DNA of 64,000 nt from Amblyomma americanum (taxonomy: Eukaryota > Arthropoda > Arachnida > Ixodida > Ixodidae). Below the pieces are notes generated by a model, which was given only the letters and a program-made list of their open reading frames with translations, was not told the DNA's origin and searched no databases. The first letter of the stretch is position 1. Every line of letters begins with the position of its first letter. Shown here piece after piece: positions 44,266-52,130 of the stretch. Location of the stretch: positions 160,131,124 through 160,195,123 of the forward strand of contig NC_135498.1 in assembly GCF_052857255.1 (NCBI RefSeq), read 5' to 3'. The translations under genes were made by a program, and so were the position numbers.

Positions 44266-44907
44266 GCCTAGTTCACATTTGGCAAGCTGATGTTGTTACT
44301 GGCACACAGTCCTGGCTCCACTCTGATATTTCAAGCTCTGAAGCTTTCCCATCGGCATACGCATCGTATCGCAACGACCCCTATGCACATTGCGGAGGCG
44401 TCTTTGTTCCTTTCATAACCGAATACAGAGTGTGCCTCTAGATGGTGTTGATGCCTGTTCGGAGTCAGTTTGGTGCAAATTAATTCTTTCGTTTGAAAAC
44501 AGGCTTACTATGGGCTCGTTTTACAGGCCGCCGTGTTCAATAGTTAAGAACCTTTAATTAGCGTCTCCCGTTCGCAGTCCACTCTGGATTCTGGACCAAT
44601 GATTTTAGGACGCGACTTCAACTGGCCAGACATAAATGAAACAACCATTATCCTGTTGAAGGTATTCGTTCCGCACCTTATGCTGCACTGCATGAAACTG
44701 TAAGCGTTTTCAAGCTGCGCCAATTTGTGGATTTGCCTACGCGTTTTGGATCAAATGGTGGTAATACCTTAGATATGCTCTTTTGTAATCAAAATGATGT
44801 AGTAGAAGACGCAGTACCCACGGCTAGAATAAGTGATCATGAAGTAGTAGCGGAACAATCGCACGCAAACAAGAAGTGCCTAAGCAATGCTGCATGAAAG
44901 TTCATAT
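44266..44907 (+). mobile_element. LINE-C part 1: endonuclease region
   Basis: A plus-strand L2/CR1-like ORF2 relic. The frame at 44253-44441 contains SWLHSDISSSEAFPSAY and YRNDPYAHCGGVFVPFI, the 'T.TWL..DI..SE.FP..Y...R.DR...GGVFV' part of the AP endonuclease domain. Next come SVWCKLILSFENRLTMGSFY RPP, then ILGRDFNWPDI, then words spelling LPTRFGSNGGNTLDMLF and ARISDHEVVAEQ (GDFN and SDH are catalytic words; Gly is Arg here). The part ends at 44907, where Gypsy-B is inserted; the ORF resumes at 52131 in the same frame. Several stops make it inactive. Confidence 0.8.
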
Positions 44908-45004
44908 TGTTACGAGCAGTTTAAAGGAGAACCTCTGGAGACGAAACGTAAAACTGTGGCGGTCCCTAATGGGTCCGAGCGCGCGAGCGGGAGAGCAACA
45001 TCTT
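44908..45004 (-). repeat. Gypsy-B 3' LTR, partial
   Basis: 'tgttacgagcagtttaaagg', 'agacgaaacgtaaaactgtg' and 'gcggtccctaat' through 'gagagcaacatctt' match the 5' LTR at 51029-51090 plus 52041-52090. The LTR should be about 155 bp. The last third is missing and pol-like sequence follows directly. Confidence 0.75.
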
Positions 45005-45012
45005 GTCGTTCT

Positions 45013-45450
45013 CGAGCAAACAGGCCGGGGCCCGCTTTGACTCCCGAGATCCTTGCAGCAACGCTCTGCGCATTGTCCAGAATGACGTCACGGTGTCGCC
45101 GCGGTGCAGTATCCTGGTGCTCGTGCGGAACGACCTATTCCACGACTACGAGGGCCTGGCAGATGGCCATACTCCACTGCTGCTGGAGCGGGGCCTTGCT
45201 GTTGCCCGAAGTCTCCTCCAACTACGTGACAGCCGTGCCAACGTCCTCCTGACCAACTTTTCCAACGAATATCAGCACCTAGTCAAAGGCACGGCTCATA
45301 ACGGAATAATCAGCACCGGTATCGAGCAGCTCGGTAAACTCAGTGTCATCAATTGTCACCCGCAAATCGGATGCAGCGTATCGGGTACTCTCGCTGCCTC
45401 TCTCTGTCAGGTATCGTCGGCTCGATGGTTCCTCGATGAAGGATCTTGAC
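45013..45450 (+). pseudogene. Gypsy-B pol fragment (protease-RT spacer), inverted
   Basis: A plus-strand frame reading NDVTVSPRCSILVLV, then LADGHTPLLLERGLAVARSL and NVLLTNFSNEYQHLVKGTA. It aligns with the Gypsy-A pol segment containing VSVPPRSSVIVTV, LLLDRGISIARGI and PLTNFSEEYRHINRGTT. It runs opposite to the gag beside it, so a piece of about 430 bp is inverted within the element. The rest of pol is absent. Confidence 0.7.
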
Positions 45451-45489
45451 ACATCTCGACGTCAGCGGCCTTGCCTGCATAGGTCGCTT

Positions 45490-46374
45490 GTGTTAGTTTT
45501 CCCGACGAGGACTGGGAGAGCGACGGCCAGCGGAACTACTCTGGCGGCCGGGGCTGGACGCACGATACCAGAGAGGCGAAGGCGAACGGGACTCGCGCCT
45601 TCCAAAGTGAACACGGTTCTGGCGAGCCCAGAGATGCTCCGCAATCTCAGGCGGTCGTTCATCGTTCTGGGGACAAGGTGCGTCAGGACGGAAACCGCGA
45701 AAACCCACTTGGGGGTACGGACAGGCTCGGTAGAGATGACCTGGCTCCCCACAGTGGTAGCACAGAGGCCTACAGTCCGGTGTACGCCACAAATCTGACT
45801 TTTGAGGACGTGGCTGAGCTGTAGCAGGGGAAGTTGCATAATATGGGGTGGTCCTACTGACAGCAGACGTCGAGGGAACAGCGGAGCCAGGTGCGGTTAC
45901 GTGACATGTGCCATTGCTGCTCATGGCAGGTGTCGGAGTAGCGGGACCGTAGCCAGCCGAGCGAAGTACAACGGATGCATATGTGGGTCGGGCATCGAAC
46001 TGGGGCGGCGCTTCGGAAACAGGAGGCGCCTGCGAAACCTGCCGCACTTCGTCCCTGACGAATTCTGTCAGCGCTGCCAGGGGCCCAGGCGCAACCTGGG
46101 GCCGACGGAACCGTTGGAGTTCCTCCCGGACAACTGATCGAATGAGTTCGCGCAATGTGTCTGTACTGCCGCCTAGGCACGACGAAAAGGTTTCGGGCAC
46201 AATACTGTTGATGTCCCGATTGTAGTGGCGGGCCCGTTGTTGGAGCGCCGTCTCCATGGTGGTCGCCTCGGTGAGAAATTCCGCTACAGTGCGGGGTGGG
46301 CGGCGTACGAGGCCTGCGAAGAGCTCCTGCTTAACCCCTCGCATCAGATGGCGAAGCTTCTTCACCTCAGTCAT
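45490..46374 (-). pseudogene. Gypsy-B gag, C-terminal half
   Basis: Minus-strand frame from the TMTEVKKLRHLMRG words at 46374 down to a stop at 45490. It holds KQELFAGLVRRPPRTVAEFL, a helical TLRELIRSVVREELQ block, then a Ser/Ala/Pro-rich linker. The CCHC knuckle is CYHCGEPGHLYRAC (about 45740-45780), followed by an SPSPRREN tail. The domain order is the same as in Gypsy-A gag. The last codons before TAA are GAA AAC, preceded by GG. This resembles the slippery end of Gypsy-A gag but is not a canonical heptamer. The open frame appears to extend to 46578 only because it reads through into the antisense of the inserted LTR. Confidence 0.82.
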
Positions 46375-47157
46375 TGTGGAGTTCGCTGACCTTTCCGCGA
46401 ACTCGTTGATCTTGCGTTCGCAAGGAAGGCCGCTCCAGTGGGGTCGGAAGTCCCCAACAAAGGGGCCCGTCCCGTTCCTGCCACCCCTTCGTGCGGCGGA
46501 CGTCCTTGTTTTCTCCGCGCCGTCACGGGCATAGCCCGTCTTAAGAGGCCTGAAGCCAACGAGGTTTCGAGGGCGCACGTGATACGGCTGAGTATTAGCC
46601 GGGTGACCGGAAACCCACTATTCCTGTAACGACTGTCTACTTCCCTTAACGACGGTATTCTCTTTGTTGCTGTCAACAACCTGAGTCATCGCCTCGTCGG
46701 CATATGTTTCTAGCATCTGTGGTGCCGTGGGTGGCGTGGGGAACGGAAGTCGCATTTGTGTTGTTTGTGTGGTTATTTGAAACCTCCTTCCCAAATGTTT
46801 TAATCAGAACTTCTTCCCCAATCTCTGATCAGTGGGCGGACCTTATTTTCCTTTCCCTAACCCCTGACTGGCGAGATGGGTCGTTTGTTATCTATTGGTT
46901 GCTGTCCCCGCTAAGGGCGGAGACAGAGGGTTTAAAACCAAGCGCTCTGGGTTGAGCGGGGGCTGAATTCGTCTGATCCACGATTTAGTCATGTAAATAG
47001 TTTTCTCCTTGCTTTGTTTCTTCTCGTTTTTTCACCTATGTTGTAAATAAATAGTTAACCTTCTCCTTTCCTTGAGTAATGTGAATGTTTGCGAGTAGAA
47101 CCACCGGGTCATCAAGAAACCCCGATTTCATCATCAAGTAGTTTCCTCTCATCGCCA
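46375..47157 (+). repeat. Element D 5' LTR
   Basis: Begins TGTGGAGTTCGC. It carries a TATA-like 'gggtttaaaacc' (about 46930) and AATAAA (about 47047) in plus orientation, and ends 'ctctcatcgcca'. Its continuation, with two tandem copies of 'caactggcgcagtcgacac', could belong to the primer-site region. Confidence 0.8.
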
Positions 47158-47159
47158 CC

Positions 47160-47227
47160 GGAAGGGGAAACTCAACTGGCGCAGTCGACACGATCGCAAC
47201 TGGCGCAGTCGACACAGGATCGCAACT
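47160..47227 (+). promoter_or_regulatory. Element D primer-binding region, tandemly duplicated
   Basis: 'aactggcgcagtcgacac' occurs twice, about 26 bases apart, directly after the LTR. 'TGGCGCAGTCG' is the primer word complementary to tRNA-Ser in several insect gypsy-type elements, as I recall. Confidence 0.55.
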
Positions 47228-47304
47228 TCTTTCTACTCGAGGCATTGGACGGAAGGTGAGAAGAACAAGTCGGTGGACAAGCTTTTTGTCCTAAAGAAGA
47301 AAAC

Positions 47305-47697
47305 GTGAAGCTGCGTCGCAAGACTGACGTCGAAAGCTTCAGGATCACGGGTCGAGTTCGAGAGGACATCGGAGGCTCAAGTCAGCTAGGAGCTGAAGGA
47401 GCCGGGCAACAACAAGCCATCGAGGGTTCGAGTCAGCGAGCTGTTGAAAAGAACCAGGCGTCCACATCGAACGGGTTCGAGTCAGCGAGCTGCTGAAAAG
47501 TAACCAGGCGACCAAGTCAAGCCAGTCAAACGAGGCAGAAGTCAGCGAGCTGCTGAGAGATCCAGAGCTCAAGTCGTCCGCATCGAGGAGCCTGTCGTCA
47601 TCACTGAGGACGACGAGATCACCGGGGCAGAGAGCAACCAGTAAGGTAGGAGACCTTTCTGCTTTCTCCGAATTCACCATGTCGGTGTAGTGTTTAT
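47305..47697 (+). pseudogene. Element D leader or gag N-terminal relic with ~50-bp repeats
   Basis: A plus frame at 47305-47496 (MKLRRKTDVESFRITGR...) ends at a stop inside repeats of 'gagtcagcgagctgctgaaa' type at about 47423, 47471 and 47533. Reading past the stops gives the same Ser/Gln-rich composition, so it may once have been part of gag. Confidence 0.4.
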
Positions 47698-47889
47698 GTG
47701 CTAGAAACGATAGCACGGAAAACGGAGATGGCTGCCGTACGGTATGATCAGGAGGGCAGGATGCGACGTGTTGAGCAGGAGGAGGCTGAACAGCTAAGTG
47801 AAATTGAAAATTTGAAACTCCAAATTGATCTAGAAAAGAAAAAACTTGCACAGATGCAATTGAAGTTAAGGCAGGGGGGCGAAAGTTGA
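47698..47889 (+). pseudogene. Element D gag-like coiled-coil frame
   Basis: A frame of 63 codons (ATG at 47725 in MAAVRYDQEG). It is strongly helical, with heptads of Glu, Lys, Leu and Gln (EEAEQLSEIENLKLQIDLEK, then KLAQMQLKL). It ends at a run of six G, after which the CCHC frame begins one base out of register, so an indel in that run probably separated the two. Gag coiled coils of this kind drive particle assembly. Confidence 0.55.
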
Positions 47890-49339
47890 TAGCGAGGTCT
47901 TATTCGCAGCAGTTCAATGTTATACCTGCATGAAATTTGGACACTCGATGATTGACTGCCCGAATTCAAAGCAAAAACAAGATGTTCCCGCGGTGAGGAC
48001 AGATGTGTGCAAACTAGTAGCTCAGGTAGAGATACTGGCGTCTGATAAGCTACATTCCCAGTCGGAGATGACTGTTAATAAGGTCAGTCAACCAGATGGG
48101 ACAGAGGATCTGGCATGCGGAGACTTGCATACCGAAGGTCAGAGTTCTGAAACCTGTGTGGATTCAGGGACTGAAATAACGTTACCAGGAGAACAAATTC
48201 AGTCACTTTCTAGGGGTGAGTGCTCTGAAGAAACAAAACAGGAAGGTGCGGTTCTCCAGGTAGCCGACACTAATCTGACGTGTGTGCCGATGACTACAGA
48301 TTTGACAGCTGCAGCGGTTAGACAGCAGGGCCTAACCTTGTGTGTCGCACCAGAAGAGATAGGCATAGGAGCGTTAGTCACTCCTGTGACGAACATGTCA
48401 GAGCAACCCAATATAGACCAGACCCAGGAGACACATGACTGTATTGCTCGCGAACAAGAGCTCAGCATCGTACCCCAGCCAGTGTGCGCTAACTCTGACG
48501 CAGCATTAAGGGTCGAGGACGGGGAGAAGGCGGATCTGATAGTGAGAACGCTCTTCGCTGTAGATAGTAATCCAGCTGTCAAAGATAAGTTGTCTTGCCA
48601 GTCGGTGCTGACACTGTGTGCGCTGACAGATCTAGCTGAAGGTGTAGAGCAGCTAGTAACATCGGAAACACACTCGGTACTAGAGCAGCCAGAAAGGAAC
48701 CAGCCAGATGAAGAACATCAGAGCTCAGATTGCGATGAGCATTTCAGAAGCTCGCACGAATCTGTTCGAGACAGACTCGAGGCTTCAGTGGAGCTTCAGG
48801 CAGGTCCCAAAGCTGCAAATGTTTCTGCATCAGATTGGGAGCTAACAGGAACAGCTGCAAAGAATTTCGCAGCGGATAGGACACTGGTGGATGTAGGCAA
48901 TGCCTCCATTCCTGTAGGTTTCCACATGGAGCCACCTGCCCCATCATCAGAAGTGTGCAAGCTCGGCGGCGATGGTGATCGTAAAACGATAATGTGTGAG
49001 GGCAGGCTCTTCTCTGAGGAGAACACCGGCCGCCAATGCTGTAAACAGCTAGCACTGTCTGAAACACGATGTCAAACTGCAGGCCAAGTTGCCGATGACA
49101 GGCCTAACCCGACGGTAAAACTCAAAGTAAGGGCGAATGCAGACGCAATACCAACAGCAGCCTTCGTGGCCCGTGGGGAGTCTGTAAGCTCTATTAATTT
49201 TGAGAAAAGCGACAAGGGAGATCCGATAGCGGCGGCAGCCTTCACAACCGGCGCCGTGCCGGATAAATTGGAATTTTGGTCCAATCTTATGGACAGAGCT
49301 AAGTGGAAACATCTTCTTTTTCGAGATGTAGGTGGCTAG
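47882..49339 (+). CDS. Element D ORF: CCHC knuckle, DSG motif, long acidic tail
   Basis: The frame is open from 47834. The first ATG (47930) lies inside the knuckle, so the start is probably lost or shared with the upstream frame. A complete CCHC finger, CYTCMKFGHSMIDC, spans 47918-47959. At residue 78 from that ATG, ETCVDSGTEITLP has the form of a retropepsin active site (DSG followed by EI), but I do not see the second conserved ILG-type motif. The remaining 390 residues are acidic and rich in Ser, Thr, Glu and Gln, with scattered Cys. A weak repeat is present (LTLCVAPEE..LVTPVTNMSEQP and LTLCALTDL..LVTSETHSVLEQP, about 92 residues apart). No polymerase motif is found. The ORF is clean for 469 codons, which is unusual beside so much decay, and could mean a recently active element or a gene carried by it. 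Function unknown. Confidence 0.6.
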   Translation, partial: KVDSEVLFAAVQCYTCMKFGHSMIDCPNSKQKQDVPAVRTDVCKLVAQVEILASDKLHSQSEMTVNKVSQPDGTEDLACGDLHTEGQSSETCVDSGTEITLPGEQIQSLSRGECSEETKQEGAVLQVADTNLTCVPMTTDLTAAAVRQQGLTLCVAPEEIGIGALVTPVTNMSEQPNIDQTQETHDCIAREQELSIVPQPVCANSDAALRVEDGEKADLIVRTLFAVDSNPAVKDKLSCQSVLTLCALTDLAEGVEQLVTSETHSVLEQPERNQPDEEHQSSDCDEHFRSSHESVRDRLEASVELQAGPKAANVSASDWELTGTAAKNFAADRTLVDVGNASIPVGFHMEPPAPSSEVCKLGGDGDRKTIMCEGRLFSEENTGRQCCKQLALSETRCQTAGQVADDRPNPTVKLKVRANADAIPTAAFVARGESVSSINFEKSDKGDPIAAAAFTTGAVPDKLEFWSNLMDRAKWKHLLFRDVGG

Positions 49340-49531
49340 AAATCATTCTGCCAATTTGGTGCAGCGATCCGACATGGTGGTTCTGGAACGTGCAGATTGG
49401 TGTCCTAACCTTGTGTGCACGGAACGAATTGAGGCTGTGTATGTGCATGTGCAGTGCTGCTTGGAACCTTGTGGCCGGACTTTAATGTCACACTGACAGC
49501 AAGTGTCCGCGTGACATTCTTGGTTGGGAGG

Positions 49532-50315
49532 TGTGGAGTTCGCTGACCGTTCCGCGAACTCGTTGATCTTGTGTTCGCAAGGAAGGCCGCTCCAGTGGGG
49601 TCGGAAGTCCCCAACAAAGGGGCCCGTCCCGTTCCTGCCTCCCCTTCGTGCGGTGGACGTCCTTGTTTTCTCCGCGCCGTCACGGGCATAGCCCGTCTTA
49701 AGAGGCCTGAAGCCAACGAGGTTTCGAGGGCGCACGTGATACGGCTGAGTATTAGCCGGGTGACCGGAAACCCACTATTCCTGTAACGACTGTCTACTTC
49801 CCTTAACGACTGTATTCTCTTTGTTGCTGTCAACAACCTGAGTCATCGCCTCGTCGGCACATGTTTCTAGCATCTGTGGTGCCGTGGGTGGCGTGGGGAA
49901 CGGAAGTCGCATTTGTGTTGTTTGTGTGGTTATTTGAAACCTCCTTCCCAAATGTTTTAATCAGAACTTTTTCCCCAATCTCTGATCCGTGGGCGGACCT
50001 TATTTTCTTTCCCTAACCACTGAATGGCGAGATGGGTTGTTTGTTATCTTATTGGTTGCTGTCCCCGCTAAGGGCGGAGACAGAGGGTTTAAAACCAAGC
50101 GCTCTGGGTTGAGCGGGGGCTGAATTCGTCTGATCCACGATTTAGCCATGTAAATAGTTTTCTCCTTGCTTTGTTTCTTCTCGTTTTTTTTACCTATGTT
50201 GTAAATAAATAGTTAACCTTCTCCTTTCCTTGAGTAATGTGAATGTTTGCGAGTAGAACCACCGGGTCATCAAGAAACCCCGATTTCATCATCAAGTAGT
50301 TTCCTCTCATCGCCA
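49532..50315 (+). repeat. Element D 3' LTR
   Basis: Same start and end as the 5' LTR. It is followed by 25 bases ('gcgcagtcgacacaggatct' and 'caact') before the target duplication GTCAT. Relative to the sequence after the 5' LTR, 44 bases are missing in this stretch. Primer-site sequence after a 3' LTR is unusual. Confidence 0.8.
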
Positions 50316-50345
50316 GCGCAGTCGACACAGGATCTCAACTGTCAT

Positions 50346-50665
50346 GTTGGGATCGGCACGCTTGAATAGACGGGCCATGTCCTCGATGCACATGCGCACA
50401 CTTTCATTCGTGCGCTGGTTTCGGGAGTGCAGAGCAGCTTCAGCTTTCTCCCGGCGGCCGGCGTTGGGGAATTTGGCCAGGAGATTCTGGCAAAACGTCT
50501 CCCAGATGGGAAGGGTAGTCTCGTGGTTTTCAAACCACGTGCGGGCAGATTCTTCCACAGCAAAATATACGTTGTGGAGTTTGCGCTCGTCACTCCAGCC
50601 GTTGTAGCGGGCGACCCGCTCGAAGTTCTCCAGCCAATCCTCAGCGTCTTCGAAATTTTACCGAC
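50346..50665 (-). pseudogene. Gypsy-B gag, N-terminal half
   Basis: On the minus strand from about 50665 down, frames read WSDERKLHNVYFAVEESART, then WFENHETTLPIWETFCQNLL, then NQRTNESVRMCIEDMARLFK and RADPNMT. This parallels Gypsy-A gag (WDDAAKIGHVFFSL, ARTWYENYES, RADPGMT). It stops at the element D insertion and resumes at 46374. Confidence 0.82.
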
Positions 50666-50669
50666 CCTC

Positions 50670-50776
50670 GGCTCCTGGCGCCTATCCTCTGCGGCCCACC
50701 GCGAACACCGCTATCTTTTCGCCGTGAAAAGATGGCGGTGTTCGCGGTGGGCGGCAAAGGATCGGCGCCAGGAGCC
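50670..50776. repeat. Large near-perfect palindrome in the Gypsy-B gag leader
   Basis: Two arms of 51 bp (50670-50720 and 50726-50776) flank a 5-base centre 'gccgt'. By eye only four positions fail to pair. The centre of the stem is 'atcttttc' / 'gaaaagat' and the outer end 'ggctcctggcgcc' / 'ggcgccaggagcc'. It is likely a foldback made by strand switching during reverse transcription or replication. Confidence 0.85.
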
Positions 50777-51028
50777 GGGGGTCAGTGGCCATGGCAGTTG
50801 GACTCACCTGGCTAGGCTGGGTCGGCGCCGGGGACCCGATGTCAGTGGCCACGTCAGTTAGACTCGGTGGCCGAGGCTGCATCGTTCTTTTAGGCGGGAG
50901 AAGGGACCTAAATTCAGGCGACTCCCCGCAGATACGGCGGCTGGGTCGCTGGTGAACAGGTGTGAGGACCGTTTTAATGTTGTGCGGAGTGCGGTAGTCG
51001 GGAAGCGTCACCCAGCACCTCAAGCAAA

Positions 51029-51094
51029 TGTTACCAGCAATTCGAAGGAGAGACTCCGGAGACGAAGTGGAAAACTGTGGCGGTCCCTAAGAGG
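51029..51094 (-). repeat. Gypsy-B 5' LTR, piece next to the primer site
   Basis: 'tgttaccagcaattcgaagg' through 'aaaactgtggcggtccctaa' is the gag-proximal end of the LTR on the minus strand. It is cut at GAGG by the LINE-E insertion and continues at 52041. Confidence 0.75.
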
Positions 51095-51197
51095 AAGGAA
51101 GGAAGCAAGGAAGGAAGGAAGGAAGGAAGGAAGGAAGGAAGGAAGGAAGGAAGGAAGGAAGGAAGGAAGGAAGGAAGGAAGGAAGGAAGGAAGGAAG
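51093..51197. repeat. (GGAA)n microsatellite, LINE-E tail
   Basis: About 26 copies with one 'gc' interruption near 51105. On the minus strand it is (TTCC)n at the 3' end of LINE-E. Confidence 0.9.
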
Positions 51198-52032
51198 ACC
51201 TCAGACGTTGCTGGCACATACTTACTACCGGGGAGTGGCCAAGACACAGGCGGTTAATTACTGGACACAGGAAAGTTTTAACGAGAAAAGGAGTGGCCAT
51301 AGTATGTAGTCTGATAGATTGGAACAGGGAAGGAAAGGGGTCCAGTTAACTTGGAGATCGAAGACGCGACAATTGCTTCATGTGCATAATAGTACACAAT
51401 GTCTGTAATGTTGCAATGTCGTACTGACTGAGAGCGGGAAAAAGAAATTAGAATGGGAGTCGCTGCGTTTCTCGAAGAAAATTTTGCACAGCAGAGCGCA
51501 CACTCCTGTCGCTTCGTCCAAGCAAAGAAGCGCCAATGGAAAGAACAACCGCGGAAGACACAGGCAAGCCCAGTTGATGAAATGGTATTTGCAAAAGACG
51601 CTTCCTCAAATGAGAACAACGGCGACAGAACAGCAGGAAGTGATCTATTGTCTCAGGTTCGGCACAAAAAGGGCACAGTGGGGAAGCTGCTAGGCCAGAT
51701 CTGTGAAGGTAGAAATTTAGAAGGGGAACCCGGCAACGCAAGCGCGTGAAAGAGACCTCTAGTCTGCGTGGGCGCCAGTCTTTGCTACTCCAAGGATGCA
51801 GAAGATGCAGATATTCGGAAGATGATGTAAGAGCCGAGGCAGCAAATTCCTAAAATATTTTGTAGCTACGAAACCTCACCGCAGCTGTATATGCACACGA
51901 TGGTAGGACAGCAACAACTGGACCGCTGAGGGAGGCTCTTGCTAAGGAATCTGCAACCTCATTTAAGTGAAAGCCCATGTGACCTGGTACCCAAAGCAAC
52001 CTTACCGAATTTAGATGGAGCGGAATCAGGAA
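51095..52032 (-). mobile_element. LINE-E: RNase H and C-terminal zinc motif, 5'-truncated, inserted in the Gypsy-B LTR
   Basis: On the minus strand from 52020, NSVRLLWVPGHMGFHLNEVA is the end of an RNase H domain ('WVPGH.G...NE.AD'). After a frame change 51741-51448 gives a cysteine/histidine motif, CPFCAEPETIDHFLLFC, typical of the C-terminus of I/Jockey-type LINEs that carry RNase H. A 3' UTR and the (TTCC)n tail follow. GAGG at 51091-51094 and 52041-52044, within the longer similar phrases 'cctaagagg' and 'cctaaatagagg', looks like the target duplication. Confidence 0.75.
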
Positions 52033-52040
52033 CCTAAATA

Positions 52041-52130
52041 GAGGTCCGAGCGCGCCAAGGGGAGAGCAACATCTTCTTTCACCACGGATGCAGGCGCTTT
52101 TTTCTTCTTCTTTCACAGAGGCACGTTTCA
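52041..52130 (-). repeat. Gypsy-B 5' LTR, outer piece
   Basis: 'ggtccgagcgcgccaagggg' and 'agagcaacatcttctttcac' continue the LTR after LINE-E. It ends GTTTCA at 52130 next to the ATAT duplication. With 51029-51094 it gives an LTR of about 155 bp. Confidence 0.72.

Larger units (their letters stand above)
46375..50340 (+). mobile_element. Element D: LTR element without pol, inserted in Gypsy-B gag
   Basis: Flanked by GTCAT at 46370-46374 and 50341-50345. Both target copies lie in the gag codons for NMT, so the insertion split gag exactly there. Two LTRs of about 783 bp share TG..CA ends (46375-47157 and 49532-50315) and differ at about a dozen positions by eye. Each LTR is followed by 'gcgcagtcgacac' sequence, a tRNA-Ser-type primer-site word. 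A polypurine run 'ttgggagg' precedes the second LTR. The internal 2.3 kb has a leader with short tandem repeats, a coiled-coil frame and one 469-codon ORF with a CCHC knuckle. There is no reverse transcriptase or integrase, so it would need another element's enzymes. Confidence 0.82.
44908..52130 (-). mobile_element. Gypsy-B: rearranged minus-strand gypsy element inserted in LINE-C
   Basis: The outer ends are TG (44908) and CA (52130), flanked by ATAT at 44904-44907 and 52131-52134. Removing the element restores continuity of the LINE-C reading frame. From right to left on the minus strand: a 5' LTR (51029-52130, itself interrupted), a primer-binding site 'ttgaggtgctggg' just left of 51029, and the N-terminal half of gag (50346-50665). 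The C-terminal half of gag (45490-46374) comes next, and then a short pol piece in the opposite orientation and a partial 3' LTR (44908-45004). Most of pol is missing. Two later insertions, element D (46375-50340) and LINE-E (about 51095-52032), split gag and the 5' LTR. Confidence 0.82.

Noticed and set aside
46375..46578. N-terminal extension of the Gypsy-B gag ORF (MRPRNLVGFRPLK...)
   Set aside because: It is the antisense of the element D LTR; the same peptide recurs at 49532-49735 for the same reason.
51020..51300. Lys/Glu/Gly-rich and Phe/Leu/Pro/Ser-rich ORFs
   Set aside because: They are translations of the (GGAA)n repeat on the two strands.
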